A stretch of DNA of 64,000 bases from Epiperipatus broadwayi. Lineage: Eukaryota > Onychophora > Udeonychophora > Euonychophora > Peripatidae. The notes beneath the pieces are model-generated. The model searched no databases, was not told where the DNA came from, and was given only the letters and a program-made list of their open reading frames with translations. Position numbers and translations under genes: made by a program. The stretch is from assembly GCA_028023455.1 (NCBI GenBank), contig JAQFVV010000032.1, positions 990,001 to 1,054,000 on the forward strand. Reading direction: 5' to 3'. Of this stretch, positions 12,839 through 27,800 are shown one piece after another. The first letter of the stretch is position 1. Each line of letters starts with the position of its first letter.

Positions 12839-15800
12839 CTAAAGAATAGAAAATAATATATATATATAAACTGCTTTGTTAAAATATATATATATTAACA
12901 ATATACACATAGGAACACAGGAATATACATACACAGAAATGAAATATCAAGTTCTTGATCACATCTTCATTCAACATGGTTTCATACGAGTTGAATTAAG
13001 TAATTATACAATTTTTCGGAAAAAGCTTTCATGGATTTTGCAAAATACAAGTTTCATAAATCAGAAGTTTCACAAAATAAAATTATTAACAATTTAAAAA
13101 CTAACACACAAAATGCAAAATTTGATAGCCATTTTCAGTACTATTCATAAAATAATATGGCATACAAACATCAGTGTAGTTTTTAATAACTTATCTATAT
13201 ATCTTCTAAGCTTAAAAAGAACGCATTATGCTTGCAATTGAAAAGTTAAAGTTAAAAAAATATAAATAGCAAATATTGCTAATCATTTGAAACACAACAC
13301 AAACATGAAGTCACAATCAGAACGCATCTAAAAAAAAATTATTCAGCAAAAAAAATGCAAATTAAAATTGAATGAAAGTTTGCACAAGTGGCAAAAAAAC
13401 TTTTGACTACTGGAAAGAAAAACCTAACTGTTCATTGCTGAGAGGAAAAAAACCTCTTGATATACTCCAAATTTTTTTCAAAAAAAAAAAGCCCTACATT
13501 TAAATTTCATTAAAAAAATATTGTGATGATCACACATATATAAATATTTAATATTCAAATAATATTAAATATGAGTTTGTTGGAAATAAAAATAATAGTT
13601 AAAATATTGTAGGAGTGAAAAGAAATCTATTTCAAACTTCATAATATGTTCAAATCAAAATCATTTTAATTGATTTCAGGAATGTAACTAATTAGGAATT
13701 AATTGAAAGATAGGGGAGGGAAGGCTAACGAGATTCTTATCATTGACTCTTAAAAGTCAACATTTTGGAAAATAACTATAAAGGTGGAGAGAATATTAAA
13801 ATCATATAACTTATTTTTATAAAAAAAAGAAAACCTTAAAGGAAGATAAAATAAAAGGGAGAGTCAGATAATTTAAAAGCTGACATTTAGGAAGCTTTGT
13901 TGAAGTTTGTAAGAAATTTAGCTTTATAAAAAGATAAGAATCTTTTCTTGAAACTACACTTTTGAGTGAGTCAAACATATGTATAATTATACAATGGGAG
14001 AGAAAGATATGAGATGTAAATAAAAAAATGATTTTGTGAAAAAATATTAAAAAAGAGAAAACTATGAAGGTTTTGTAAGAAGTAGTAGAAAATAAAGGTG
14101 CGAAAATGAACCTACTGACATTCCAATGAACAATAGAAAGAAATTTCGAACTAGGAGATCAAGATAAGAAAAGTACTCTGGGAAAAGAGATCTGCGAAGA
14201 GAGAGTAAGGAAGCAGACATTTTTTTTTGTACGCTTGATAGCTAAAATTATATACTATTTTGGAGCTTGCTGAATTTAGTGAATATGACTCAATTATATT
14301 TCAATGGTGAAGCTTGGAGAATGAGTGGCTAGGGGGCCACAAACGGATAGCTTGATCTATACCCGCCTTGCTCGTACGGTCAAACCTCTCCCATGAAGTA
14401 ACAGCAGCTGTAGCGCCTGCCCGATAGCTCACATTCCCTGTCGTCGATATACCATCACAGTGAAGCCACCAAGAATATGAAAGAAAAAAACTGAATGCTA
14501 AGAGTCGGAGCCGGATCCCAAGAACCAACTCTCCTAAAAATGTGGAATAATCCACATGACGGCCAGCTGAATATCATCCAACGTCAAGAAATCCTAGGTA
14601 AACTAAACTTTGAATTTATGTCACGCGTGTACATACTTTCATTAACTTGGCCAAAAAAACCTAAATGCAACTGCATTCATAGAGATTATAGTTAAATATT
14701 GAATAGATTTTATCAAGTGATACACGAAGGAGAAATAGACTCTAATTCTAGATACATTTTAAATACGTTGAGAACGATTTTTATTATTAGCATTAATGCT
14801 TTGAATTACATATAACTTACCGTATTTATATCATTGATTTTATTGTGTGTTTAAATGTCATATCTTATTTGTATTTATTTTATTTTATTATATTAAATAA
14901 TGTTTAATAATGAATGGCTCTTTTTGTCTTGTCTCGCTGTCTTCACCATGCCAATTAGATTAGTTTGCCTGTAGGGCTTATCTTATAATAAATTAGACAT
15001 TAGTTCTAGTTAAGATAGCACACATGTTAATTATTGTATTGCAGTAATAATTCCAGTATAATTTATAAATTTATCCAAGCGCTGTAAATTTATAATAATA
15101 CAGCAGTCGAGAGACATCCGATCGGGAAACATAACTTTGTAGCAATACTCATATTGTTGCGGGTTCGATCAGGTATGGATGTAAATTCGTTTATATCTAT
15201 ATGTTCTCTTTGCTTGTGGTGATGGACGGTAAGTAATTCAGAATTCCATTACAATATATATTTTGAGTATTTTAAAGTTAAAAACATCACAAGTTTGCTT
15301 GGCTAAGTGCACAGCAGTAATAAAATTGCACATTATTAGTTTTTAAATAAAAATCACAAATAATCATTAAAAAGAAAATTATTATTAATATTCATCTTGA
15401 AAAAGACTAGTTATTTCTAAAGTTCTGTGTACTACTTTCAAAATTATTGTAAACATATAGTATCAAAAGGAAACTATTTGAAAAAGAAGCGTTGAATAGA
15501 CAAAATGTCATTAATTTTTTTTTTAGTAATGCTATTTCAACAACTTAAAAGGAATAAGTCATTTGAGGTTGGAAATATGTATTTGAAAAAAAGTGAAAAA
15601 TGCAAAATAATGAATGGCATAAGAATTTTAAAAAAGGGGATGAAGAAATTAGATAAGTGGACTAAGACACAAAGAAATTATAAAGAATGTTGGGAAAATT
15701 TATAATAAAATAAAAGAGAAGAGAGAATGATAATAATAAAAAAAAAAAGACAATCTTAAAAAATAAGAATTGTAATAATAAATCTTTGCACTCCAGACAT

Positions 15801-18800
15801 CAAAGCCCATATCTCATAAAAAAAATTAAGATAAACAATTATAATGACTCCCTATGGGGAAAAAAATTAATTCATTACCTTAAATTCAAAATATATAAAT
15901 ACCTGATTAAAAAAATAAAGCTTGAAATTGAAAAAAAATGTTTACTATACTATATAAAAACATTTCAGTACCAATAAGTTAAATAAAACCTATAATTTCT
16001 TTATTGGTGGGATATCATTTTGCTTTTTAAGTATGATATTTCCTGAAATATGATTCAATAAAATAAAGCATGTAGAAAAAATAATACAAATAACAAAATG
16101 TACATTTTAAAGTATATTTTGGTCCACTATTATCAAAGTTTTTCATTTTTGTAATAGTTAACCAATAAAACTTTGAATTAAAACAGAGGCAAAACTCTCC
16201 ATACAGTCGTGCCACTCAGTGCAAGCTAGAGTAGTTAATGGATGCAAGAAGGTTTATGCATAAAATCCCTATCTAGTGCCTATTCATCCAATATCCCCAA
16301 ATTAGTTTCTAGCTAGTGGATTTCATCAGTGAGGAGCCTTGGATCTGAGAGAACTGCATCTAGATCTTAGGATCTAATGCTACCCTCCAACAACCACCTT
16401 TTATCTCTTTAGTTAACTACAAGTCTAAAATTGAAAACACAATAATATTTTCAATGCAAGCTCATTAGCTTATATAGTCATATAGGTCAGAACTCAATTC
16501 AATACCCATACATGTTGAGTGTCTTTGGTTCTTTAATGACCATAACCACCACTATCTTATTAAGCAGGATTGGTATTAAGCCATTAAACATCACATGATC
16601 ATCATTTTTTATGCTTGCTCAAGCTGTTAAAACAGAGGAAAAACTCTCCATACAATAGTGTCACTCAGTGCGAGCCAGAATAATCAATGGATGCAAGGAG
16701 GTTTGTTAACTAGAGGTAAAAGGTGGCTACTGGAAGGTTGCATTAGATCCTTAGATCTAGGTGCAGTGCTCTCAGATCCAAAGCTCCTCACTGATGAAAG
16801 CCACAAGCTAGAAACTCGTCTGGGGATATTGGATGAGTAGACACTAGATAGGGATTTTATGCACAAACCTTACATCCATTGGTTACTCTGACTTGCACTG
16901 AGTGACACTACTTTATGGAGAGTTTTGACTCTGTTTTAACAGCTTGAGCAAGCATAAGAAATGGTGATCATGTGATATTTAATGGTTTAAAACTGAGTAA
17001 TTTATTTTACGTAAGTGTAATCAAAATTAAATAAACATTAGATTTCTGTAGTTTCCAAAATGAAAATCATTAAATCCTTATTGCTTTTTTTTTTTTGCCT
17101 ATACTATATGTTTAAGATAAATGTCAGAAACAAAGTATAAGATTACTGATTTAAAATTAAGCAAATACATAATAGTTTTAACTTATATTTAGTAATTACT
17201 GATTGTATAAAGTTGATTATTAATGGCAGAATGTAAAAAAAATCTTGCCCCCCCCCCACCTCCAAATATGATCATATTTAAATTATGATGATAGTATACT
17301 TTAGTTGCAGGAATATTCGTAAGAATTTTAATTCGATAAAATTGACTGAGCGAATATATTTTATCTATTGTATATATTATAAAATTTATTATTAATGCAC
17401 TATAATCAAAGTATGTTTTTGATTAGGTATTGTGCTGAATAAAGCTGATATATTTTTTTGCTTTTGTTATCATTAATGCTGAAAATCTTTGTTTTGGATA
17501 TGTCATAAACAAAAGCATTAAATATCATCCAAGCATACTAGATGAAAATTAAGTTAAGTACATTAGTTGTATTTTAATTTTATAATCAAAACAATATTAT
17601 ACACTATATAATGAATAAATTCAAGAAGTGTAAATTTTAACATGAAGATCATATTATTCTTGGATGATGTAGCTTTAATTAAGTTATTATCTCATGACAT
17701 CATTAATTTTACAAAATGATCATCATTTTTAAAAAAAATGGCAAATATACTTTTTTTTAAGTCTTTGAAATTTTTTTTAAAGATCATTATAATGAAAAAA
17801 CAATTATAAATCAAAATAGTAAATGCAAATTAATGCTGATCACTATGGCGAATCCATGCATAAAGGACCATCATATTCTGGGGTAAAATGTATTTAGCTC
17901 AATACTATCAACTGTCTTCTTAATATTGTTTATTACAAATATAAATTTGCAAATGAAAGATTCTAAAAATTAATATTTGAATATTGCAAAATAGAAAAGT
18001 AAAATATGAAAATGGATCTAACATTAACAATAGTTTTTTTTTTACTGGCCTGTAATCATGTTTATTCATAAAAAATGGTTAAATAAAATATATTTGACTT
18101 CCATTTCTAAAATAGAAACAAAATTTAAACGAGATATTATAAAAAAATAAATATATGTTTTAAAAATAAAAGTTGCACTTTTATTGAAATTTCACAAAAA
18201 ATTTCTTCATTGGTGTTTATGAAAGCAATTTTTGAGTCAATAAAACAATTACTTTTATCGTAAATAAGTTTTTATGACTTGTCTTCTTAAAAACAAACAT
18301 TTTCAAATAAATTCTAACAGTCAACATTTTACAAATATGTTGCACAAATATGCATTGGTGGTCCAGAGGTCAGCGCGACTGCTTTGCACTTGCAGGCAGT
18401 TGCCCGGTTGCGGGTTCGCGTCCCGGCCTATGCTATGACACTTAAAAAAAAAAAATATGTAAATAAACTACTGACAATTACAATTTCTCTTTCAAACTGC
18501 TAAAACAAAACACACTCAAAATTGCCTTGAGATAAAATAATCTACCAATCAGTGATACTGTCAGTATTAGTATTATGATACAAACAATCAAGCATTAATG
18601 GCTTGCTTTCATATTTAAATTTCCAGTTATGAGATCTACCCAATACTGATATCTTCATTATTTTAAATTAATAATTTTAATTAATGATTTCTACACATAA
18701 AAAAATTGTGTAACAAAAAACTAGTTATAAATAAGCACAAAATAGTAGGGGGGAAACAAAGCACTTAGCAAAGTCATTATAATGATCCACATCACATCTC

Positions 18801-21800
18801 AAAATAACGATTTTTGTAATGCTTATTAAAGAATGCGTTAAAGAGTAAAAAGCAAAGTGCATGGGAAAAAATATGAAGTGTACAGTCTGTTTTTTAACAA
18901 GTATCTTTTGATAAAGATATAACAAAAAAAATTATAATAAATGCTTTTAATTATTTACATTGGACTAAAAACACACAAAATAATTGTCTCTTCAACCACA
19001 ATTAGGTTTTTTATATTTAATTTGAAATTAAAAGTAAGAAAGGTCCAAAAATAGGGATTTATTTAATTAATTTCTTTCCCGTCCCGTCCCCCCCAAACAC
19101 TTATTTTAAGTGTAAGGATATCTCTACAATCTAATCTTATCACTCACTATCAAATCCAGCTTTTTTTTTTTTTTTTTAGATAATAACCAACTAAACATAT
19201 ATTTTCAATTATAAAATAAATGAATCCACATTTATGAATATATAAATAGATCCAACAAATGTATATATATATTTGTATTATATTAAGAAAGGATCAAAAC
19301 AAGATGAAAATCCCAATTAAAATAAAATACCAATTAACCACCGCACTAATGTGTGTGTGTGTACGTACTACAATAAATGTAATATAAGTATATTTGATTT
19401 CGTTTTAAAAGACTCTGATTAAGTAAAAATATGTAATAACCATTCACTAGGTTTCCAAATACGAAGGTAAAAAAAGAACATTATTTGCATTATAAACAAG
19501 ATAATACATGTAACAATACGAATATATATAAAGATGAAAAAAGAAATAAAATGCAAGCACAATAAACCATGAAAGCCAAGGACAATAATAAAAATGAACT
19601 TAATTCTTTTCAATCATTTTTCTGCCTTTTTCCAAGTAAGACATAATCCGTAAAATATAATATCAGAAGAATCGAATAATTCAATATTAAGAAAATGGAT
19701 AATTTATTCGAATATTTCCAAAATATTTGCTGGAATTGTGATATAGCTGATTACAAGAAGCCGTGATTCTTAATTAAATAAAAACATTGTTAACAAATTC
19801 AAGCAATTAAGTAAATTAAAAGAGTGGATTTAGATAAACATTTGATATAAAAAGTACCATGCTATTTTTCAAATTCAAATAAAAGAACAGATTACAATGT
19901 TAATATATTATTTATGTATATACTGTCAATGGAATAATTTCACTCACATAAAAATCATTTAATAGCAAACTTTGAATTTAAAAAATTTTAAATTATTAAT
20001 TTGATGAAAAACTATGATTGTCGGCTAAGTTAATAATGTTGTAGAATTAAGTGTTCATCAACCCTTACCAAAATAAGTGCAAAGAATTAATGTTTAAGTG
20101 GGTAAAGCCTACAGAATCTCAAATGCCATATCTGAAATTTACAAATGGATATGAAAGGAATAACAACAATAATATACATCTCCCTGAGGAATCTTCACGA
20201 GGAATGCATGATCTATCATAGGAACTTGACTGAAATAATCATGGATTATCTATCGGAGAGATCAATTGCCTAACTCATAAATCTCATGTCAATCATCATG
20301 AAGAAATATTAATTTGTGAAGTCATTTTTTTGTTGTTGTTGTTACTAGAATTATGTATTATTGTATATATTTTTTCCCTTCCATATTTGGAAACCAAAAT
20401 CTATGCTTGGGAGATTTCTTTGTAGCTAAATTCGAGAAAATATGGGAAGAAAGTAGTTAGTTTAAACAATTTTTTTTTTCCTTTAATAAAATTTAGGTAA
20501 TCCTCATTCATAATGACATGACATTAGTTTTAATTACCATTAGAACTCTTATCAAAATGTGGGATAGAGCTAAGAATTTTATTTATTACTATTCCACATA
20601 AAAAGAAAATATTAAGTTTTGACAGTACTGAATTTATGTTTATTTTTCTTCTCTTCTAAATTAACAGTGTTCATGCATGTTTATTCAGTATAAATGATTA
20701 ACAATTTCTGCATGAATTGTCTTTTCTATTTAACTTCTACATGTTAAAAAGGGATTCTTCCAGAGAAATAAAATGTTATTATGGGAATCAAACTCAGTAG
20801 TTATTTAAAATATTTTAGTTTATTTAATTGTTATATTTATTTACTTTATAGAGCACAAGTGTTTATTCATGTATACTTATTAGGGAAAGGGTTGGTTTAA
20901 TGAATATTTTTAATTACTAATATAATAAGCATATACATAACACTTACATATGTATATAATCATTTATGTTTATATATTCTGTTAAAGGAGTTTATTTATT
21001 TTATATCACGTTTATAAATAAACATTGTTAGTTTTTATTCATCATTAAATGGTCTCTAGTTTATCAAAATCATTTCTTTCACTGAATTGTCACATATTCT
21101 GATGCAACCAACCATAGAAGTTGCCACCAGATTCCGTTACACAAATTAGATATGAAAAGCTCAATTATGGTTAAAGAATCAACTAATTTATATGTGTTTT
21201 AGTCCCAAAGCAAATAAATAAAAGCATTTATTATAGAATTCTTTTTTATATCGATTATTTTTCAGTTTTTAGCATTAAAGTTTAAAGTAATTGGTTTGTT
21301 TACAATATAGTTTTACAAACAAGATTTATTTTTATTTCAATTTTAAAAGATCAGGTTAATATACTTTTTTAATATAAATTTTTTTAAATATATATATATA
21401 TAGCCCTCTTGCACACAATAATGAAAACTTATGGAAATGATAACAATGTCTTTGTAATTTGATATCAAAATATTTGAAATTTCATTCAGCTCTTGTGGCT
21501 GTTATATATACAGCTCGCAAAATAAGCTCTTAACACACTTGTAGATTTGAGAAACTTGAGAACCTACTAAAATATTTTAATATCATATTGCATTGCTAGT
21601 CATTTATAACAAATATACAAAATTTGAACAAATTGTATTAAACATAAATCTATTAAATCTCAATTTTAATATTTTATCCAAATAAGCCTTGAAAGAAACC
21701 AAGAGACATTTTAACCTGATTAACTGAAACAAATAAATAGAGATTGTGACTTCAATAAAATGTTTAAAAATGCTTATAACTTGTCTGGAAAATTCTGCTC

Positions 21801-24800
21801 AAAATGTTTTATAAATATTAAATGGACTAGTTACGAGCAATGTGAATATATTCGCATTGTGAATATATTCACATATTCGGTTAAAAAAAAAAAAATTCAT
21901 ACACAGTTATTAAGCGAAAATAGAATAATATTAAAAGAAAATTATAGAGTCTGACTATAGTGAAATGAAAATGTTTTTGACAAGATATAATCCAATGAAG
22001 AATAATTCTGCTATAGACTGATAAAATAATTAAAAAGGAAATTGTAGAAAAGAATAATGCTCACAAATACTTGTAAAGCTGAGTATCAAATACAATAGCA
22101 ATAAAGCACATATCTGTGACAAATGCAATGACTAAATAGATATTTAATAAAAATAGGATATTACTCTGTTATTCTTTAATTAACATTATTATGCAGCTTT
22201 GCATGAAATAGAGTAATGATTTGAAAAAAGAAAGAAAATTAGAAATTTGTGAAGAATGAAATAATACAGATAAAAATGCAAGTATTTAATAAAATAAAGA
22301 ATATAGTTCACTCACCAAGAATACGAAGAAAAAGAAAAAATGGATTGAAGAAATACTCGGAAATAAAAGATATTAAAAAAAAAAAATCATCACCAAAAAT
22401 AGAGAAACAATATGAAAGACTAAAAGAAAAAATGGATCCTATTATTTGGCTGATAATTAATGATAAGGGTAATGTTCTAAATATAGTTTAGAGTGATATT
22501 TTTTCACTATAAATTATTAAAAAAAATGATATGGGTTAATCAATATTCTTAAAAATACCCAAATAAAGTCAAAACCATTTACTTTAAAAATTAAAGTGAA
22601 TTAAATGATTTCTATTGCAACATATAGAGAATCAAAAATTTCTATGAGTCAAAATTTTTCAGCAAATAAAAAGTCTATTTTCCTTCATGAATGACTCTTA
22701 TCACTTATGGATCAATCTCCAGCTGAAGAATTAAAATAAAATTGATTCAAAATGTGCACAACCTAAGACTATGATTGTCAAATGTCATATGATTCTAGAG
22801 TAACCAATTACATGATTGTTTTTTATACTCAACTATTTATTTACTTGTGTTCAAACAACTACTTAATTCATATCCATTTTCAGTGATTCATCAATCAACT
22901 ATAATGTTATTGGAATCAAATAAATAATTAAACTGAAAAAAAATGTGACCAAATAAAATGTTTGTGTTTTTTTTCTTTACAAAAAAGAAAAAAAAAAACA
23001 ATTGCATTCAAGTAAATTTCTGAGCAACTTTCGAATAACACAAAAATAAGCATATTACATTCAAATATCAGCCTTTCAAGCTAATTGAGCACGCGCCTTA
23101 AGCATAGTTTTTTTCCCCATAAAATTAGAAGTATGGTAGCAACATAATGAGATACAACAATCAAATGATAACTGAAGATTAGAGCTTCATCAAAAATACA
23201 CATCATTAAGATACATGAGAAATTATCTGCAAATCAGAAAAACAGTGGTTATACAACAAAATAATCATTATGTTTTCCTCATATTACACTATTTTTTTGA
23301 AGCTCAAAATATATTCAATTACAAACTTGGGCAAGGTTTAATAAAACTGTATAAACATTTAGGAAAACAATTATTAAAATTTAATAATGGTTACCTTGTA
23401 TTCTAAATAAATTGGTTCCATAGATAGTCTGTCTTCTCTTTGAACTTTCCTATTGAAATAAAAGTCTTATAAGTTGATTGTATTTAAACTTATTAATCAA
23501 TTATAATTTATTATGAACTACTCTTGACAATTATAAAGTGTTATAAGTTATAATTAAAGAAAAAAAAAATTATTAAAGCTTACCGTCCATTTTCCTTTTG
23601 AAAATCATCTTCAAATTCCCGCAGCATGCGCCTTAAATTTCTTTTTTCAGATTTTGTTTTCAACTGCTCTTTTATAAGTTCTGACCTAAAATGTAAATAG
23701 AAGTGTTCTAAGAATTATATATATATATATATTGCTTATTATAAATAACATATTCCAGCTATGAAACAATAAAATAATAAAATGCATCCATTTAATTCAT
23801 GCATACAACGCAAACAATTATATATTGTATTTAATTCATATATTTTTGTATATGTTTATTAATTGTATAAAATGTAACAGAAATAATTGTGAATTTCCTA
23901 AAATAAATAACACCTTTACAGTTACATAGGTATTAATTGTTTAATGTAATAATTTATATTATTGTGTGCATATTAAGTGTAAGAGTATTACATTCAGTAA
24001 TGATGTGCAATTCATCTTTTGTATGAAGCAAGTGAAATCTATTTAAGATTTAAAAAAAAAAAAAAAGATCCAAGTCTGTTCTGACTTGTGATGTTAGGGT
24101 TTGGCTTAGCCAATGAAGCAACTTATTCTTAAACCAGCCCCGTGAATTTTGTATTGTCATAGATTTCTTTGAGTTAAGAGAAGATACTTAAATGTTCTCA
24201 TTCATAAGCCTAAGCATAAAAAAATTATATAATCACTGCAAATTATGGAGCCAAAATATACATAATTTTTTTTTTTGTTTTTCTCTCTTGAAAAAAAAAA
24301 AATCTCATTTTATGATTCATTTATTTATAAAATTATCTTAAGTCATTAAAAAAAGACAAACATAAGTAAACTTCAAGCTAATAATTTTAATCTAAAATTA
24401 TCATAGAATTCAAAAATTGTGATCAGTGCTCTACATGTCAATTTTTTGTAATAAAAAATTTATTTCATTTATTTTTATAACCCATATAACAATTTTACAA
24501 GACTAACTAAAATTTAAAAGATTACCTAATAAAAAATTTCAAAAATACAGACAATGAAAAAAGTGAAATAGAATGCGTTAACAATTTTTTAAATAATAAA
24601 TATAAAAATACTAGATACTATAAGATTAAATTACAGTAAAACACCAAACTATATATATTAGCTTCTGGATTAACGAAAAGCATTAGATTTGCAACTACAT
24701 ATCCAAACAACTTTATAATATTCAAGATAATAATCTAATATTCAAACATTAAAAGTTAGATCTGACACTAAATCAAATATTATTTTATTGTCCTCAATTT

Positions 24801-27800
24801 TACGATAACTATAAGGGACTTTGATTCTTTGGCAAAGATAGTCCATTAAAGTTATTTGCCCAGTTAACAAAAAAGTTAATTTGGATAGCATATAAAAATA
24901 GCTACTGGGTGTGTAGATAAAAAAACTCAGTGCTACCCCTCACTGATAAAGACCAATAGCCAAAAACTAATCGGGTAATTTGTATGTGAAACTACCAATT
25001 TATGTTTACTGTTTCCTCACATACACAACAATTGACTCTGGAATAGAATAGTGAATTACTGTTATACAATTTTTAATAACATATACCATTTGTTTTTAAG
25101 TATGATTGTCAATAACAGATATGTGTCATAAAATTATTAATAAAAATGTTTTGCATAGTTTGATGCAGTGGTAGATTGTAAGACTCTGGACTGGAGCTCC
25201 ACATTCATGGGTGGTAGCCCAATCCTGTCATTTCTGGTGCTCAATCTTTTTACAAACTTCAAAGCAATAAGTCATGTGATTTTTTTTAAATTAATAAAAA
25301 GTATATACAAAAGAAAATTATGCATGAAGTGAGTTATATATTTTAAAACATTTTTAAAAAAAAATATCAAACAAAATATAAAAAAATTGTTTAATAAAAA
25401 AAAAAATTTTGATAAAAATTAGTCGTAAAATAAAAGAAACTAAAAAGCTATTCCCTAGCATATTGTGCATTTTAGAATTGATATTTTCCAGAAATGCATA
25501 AAAAAATTATTAAAAGAAATATTAAAAAAAGATAATAATTAACACAATTATTATTAAACTATATCTTGTTTGAGCTAAATAATTATAAGTTTCTATTTAG
25601 ATTTTTATTTCACACTCAAAAAAACAAGTCATTGATTATAAGTTTTAATACATTTCGTTTATAAACAAAATTTACAATATATATTGGTCTCTATCTAATA
25701 GTTTTCAATCTATTTACAATAAACAGTAAATAAAAATAATAAAAAAAAAAGTAAGCAGGCATTTATTATATTCTTTATTCAATAATCATTTATTAATCAA
25801 ATAAGATAATTTTCTAATATTATAATAAGCATAAGAGATACTTTTTTTAAAAAAAATCTAGTCATTTGAAAAATAAACCAATTTGGTGGTAAAAAATATA
25901 TAAATAATTATTTAAACATACATTGATATAATTTTATCATCACATTATGCAGAAATAATTAAATAACCATGTTTTCATTTTCTTTATGACTTAATATTAT
26001 TAAAATAAATGATTTTATATATTTATGCTATTTTATATATTTATCTTTAACATATTAATAATAAAAATAAATAAGATTTCACCGCCATCTATTGACAATT
26101 TAAAACACTGTTATTAAATCCAAACAACTTCAATTTTTTGTCTTATTAATGTTAGTTTTTAATTAAAAAAAAATTATTAAAAATAATTATTTTCTATTTT
26201 TAAGTACATAGATAGTCATCTGTATTGCCAAATAAGAATTAATATATACGATTCATCAAATAGCAGATCATTTACCAATAATTTATTATTTTTATAAATG
26301 TAATGATATCGCAGAAAATAGAAATTTGTTTTTGAATAAAAGTACTAATAAACCAAAATTGAAATTTTAAAACTGCTTTAAAATCTTGCAAATCATTAGG
26401 ACTTAAAATTTCTAGACTGACTTTCATTAAACAATTTGAGACCATTCCCACCTCAGAGTTCCTTTACCCATAAATTTATATTTGTTAGTTTCGCAAATAT
26501 TTTTTGCATAGTGCTTAATATTTTCATCAAAAGCTGATATGGAATGATAATTTTATTTCTTGATCATAATCAATTGTTAATAAAATTTATATAGTTGTGA
26601 ACAAAACCTCTTTATTTTTGAAATAAAAATGAGACACTGAACATTATATTTATAAGAATAAAAAACCTTGACTCTATCAATTAATGCAACTACCAACCTC
26701 AACATACGCAGAACAAAACTTAAAAAAAATTTCACACTTCAAATGGGCTTAGAATTTATGTAACACATGACCAGTTTATAGACTACACAGCTAGACATCC
26801 CATTTTTAGTTAATAAATGGATATTCAGATATTTTTAATTAGATGATCAAGAATTAAAAAAAAATCCAAATAGCAAGTCTGTAATTGTGGGCTGTATTTT
26901 GTTTAGGAAAGTACTTATATAAAAACATATGCATTTTAAAATGTAATATTTATGTATACTTAAAACTATAAAAGTGAGTATATATAGCATACAAATTATT
27001 TTTACATAAAAATAGACAAATCTCATTGAAAAAAAAGTTAATTTAATGGAGCTTAAGTGAATTTAATAAGCTTCAATGTAAAAAAAAAAATTACACAAAA
27101 TTAGTGTTAATAACTACTTTAAAGTAGCATTCTGAGTTATTAATATTAATAATTAATGTGGACAAATATGATCAAGAGATGGATTCTTCAAATAAAAAAA
27201 TAAATGAGGAATGATATAAATACTGAAACACGAATTGTTTCATATAAAGCATCTCATGAATAAATCAGCTCCATTGCAGACATACACACAAATTAAAGTA
27301 CTGTCTCATGAAGATGACTGATTAACTGTCTGTTATTAAATCAAACTTTCTGTATGACAAAAAATATTCAAATCTCACTGCTGAATACTCAAAAATTATA
27401 TTCTTCAGGATTGATCAATTATGAAGAAGAAATTCTAATATAATCTATCTCATGATGAAGAAAACATAAAAATTCTATCTCATTTTAGATTGTTGAATAA
27501 CTTGCATCTATGTATACTATGAATTTTTGAGAGAATGAGGAAAAATATTATTACAATTATGTAAATATGAACTGTTCTTGGAATTATTTTGCAGGATTTC
27601 TTTTTTATCACTAATTTAAAACATATTTATTTTTATTATGTCTGAATAAATTGATTGCTGGATTACATATAATACATTCCCTACAGAGTCATTACAATAT
27701 TTGTGCACCAAATATAGATAATTAAATGTTTGAAATCATAACTAAAGTATCTATTATATATTGTAAGTGTAATCATTATAAATAATACAAAAATATACAA

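Larger units (their letters stand above)
12839..23394 (-). other. FAM13 last intron (10.6 kb) and its contents
   Basis: Donor GTAACC at 23394-23389, acceptor TTCTTTAG at 12846-12839. It contains a GC-rich island (14280-14700), a weak tRNA-like patch (15105-15185), two R1 elements (16178-16520 and 16581-16985) and a SINE (18351-18443). It also contains an exon-like in-frame stretch (20119-20229). The remainder (12839-14280, 15240-16170, 16990-18350, 18445-20100, 20230-23390) is AT-rich with mononucleotide runs and no feature I can support. That includes a lysine-rich open frame at 22249-22491 that looks like chance A-rich sequence. Confidence 0.85.

Noticed and set aside
14301-14555. Possible gene in the GC-rich island (84 codons, minus)
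   Set aside because: No known domain, no splice borders, and an overlapping plus-strand frame of similar quality; kept only as an unidentified island.
22249-22491. Lysine-rich 80-codon frame
   Set aside because: Produced by A-rich sequence; no motif and no supporting context.
23041-23140. Additional FAM13 exon between 12838 and 23395
   Set aside because: Not needed: phases of 23395-23449 and 12770-12838 match directly and the family sequence is continuous (EYK then QVKAKL).
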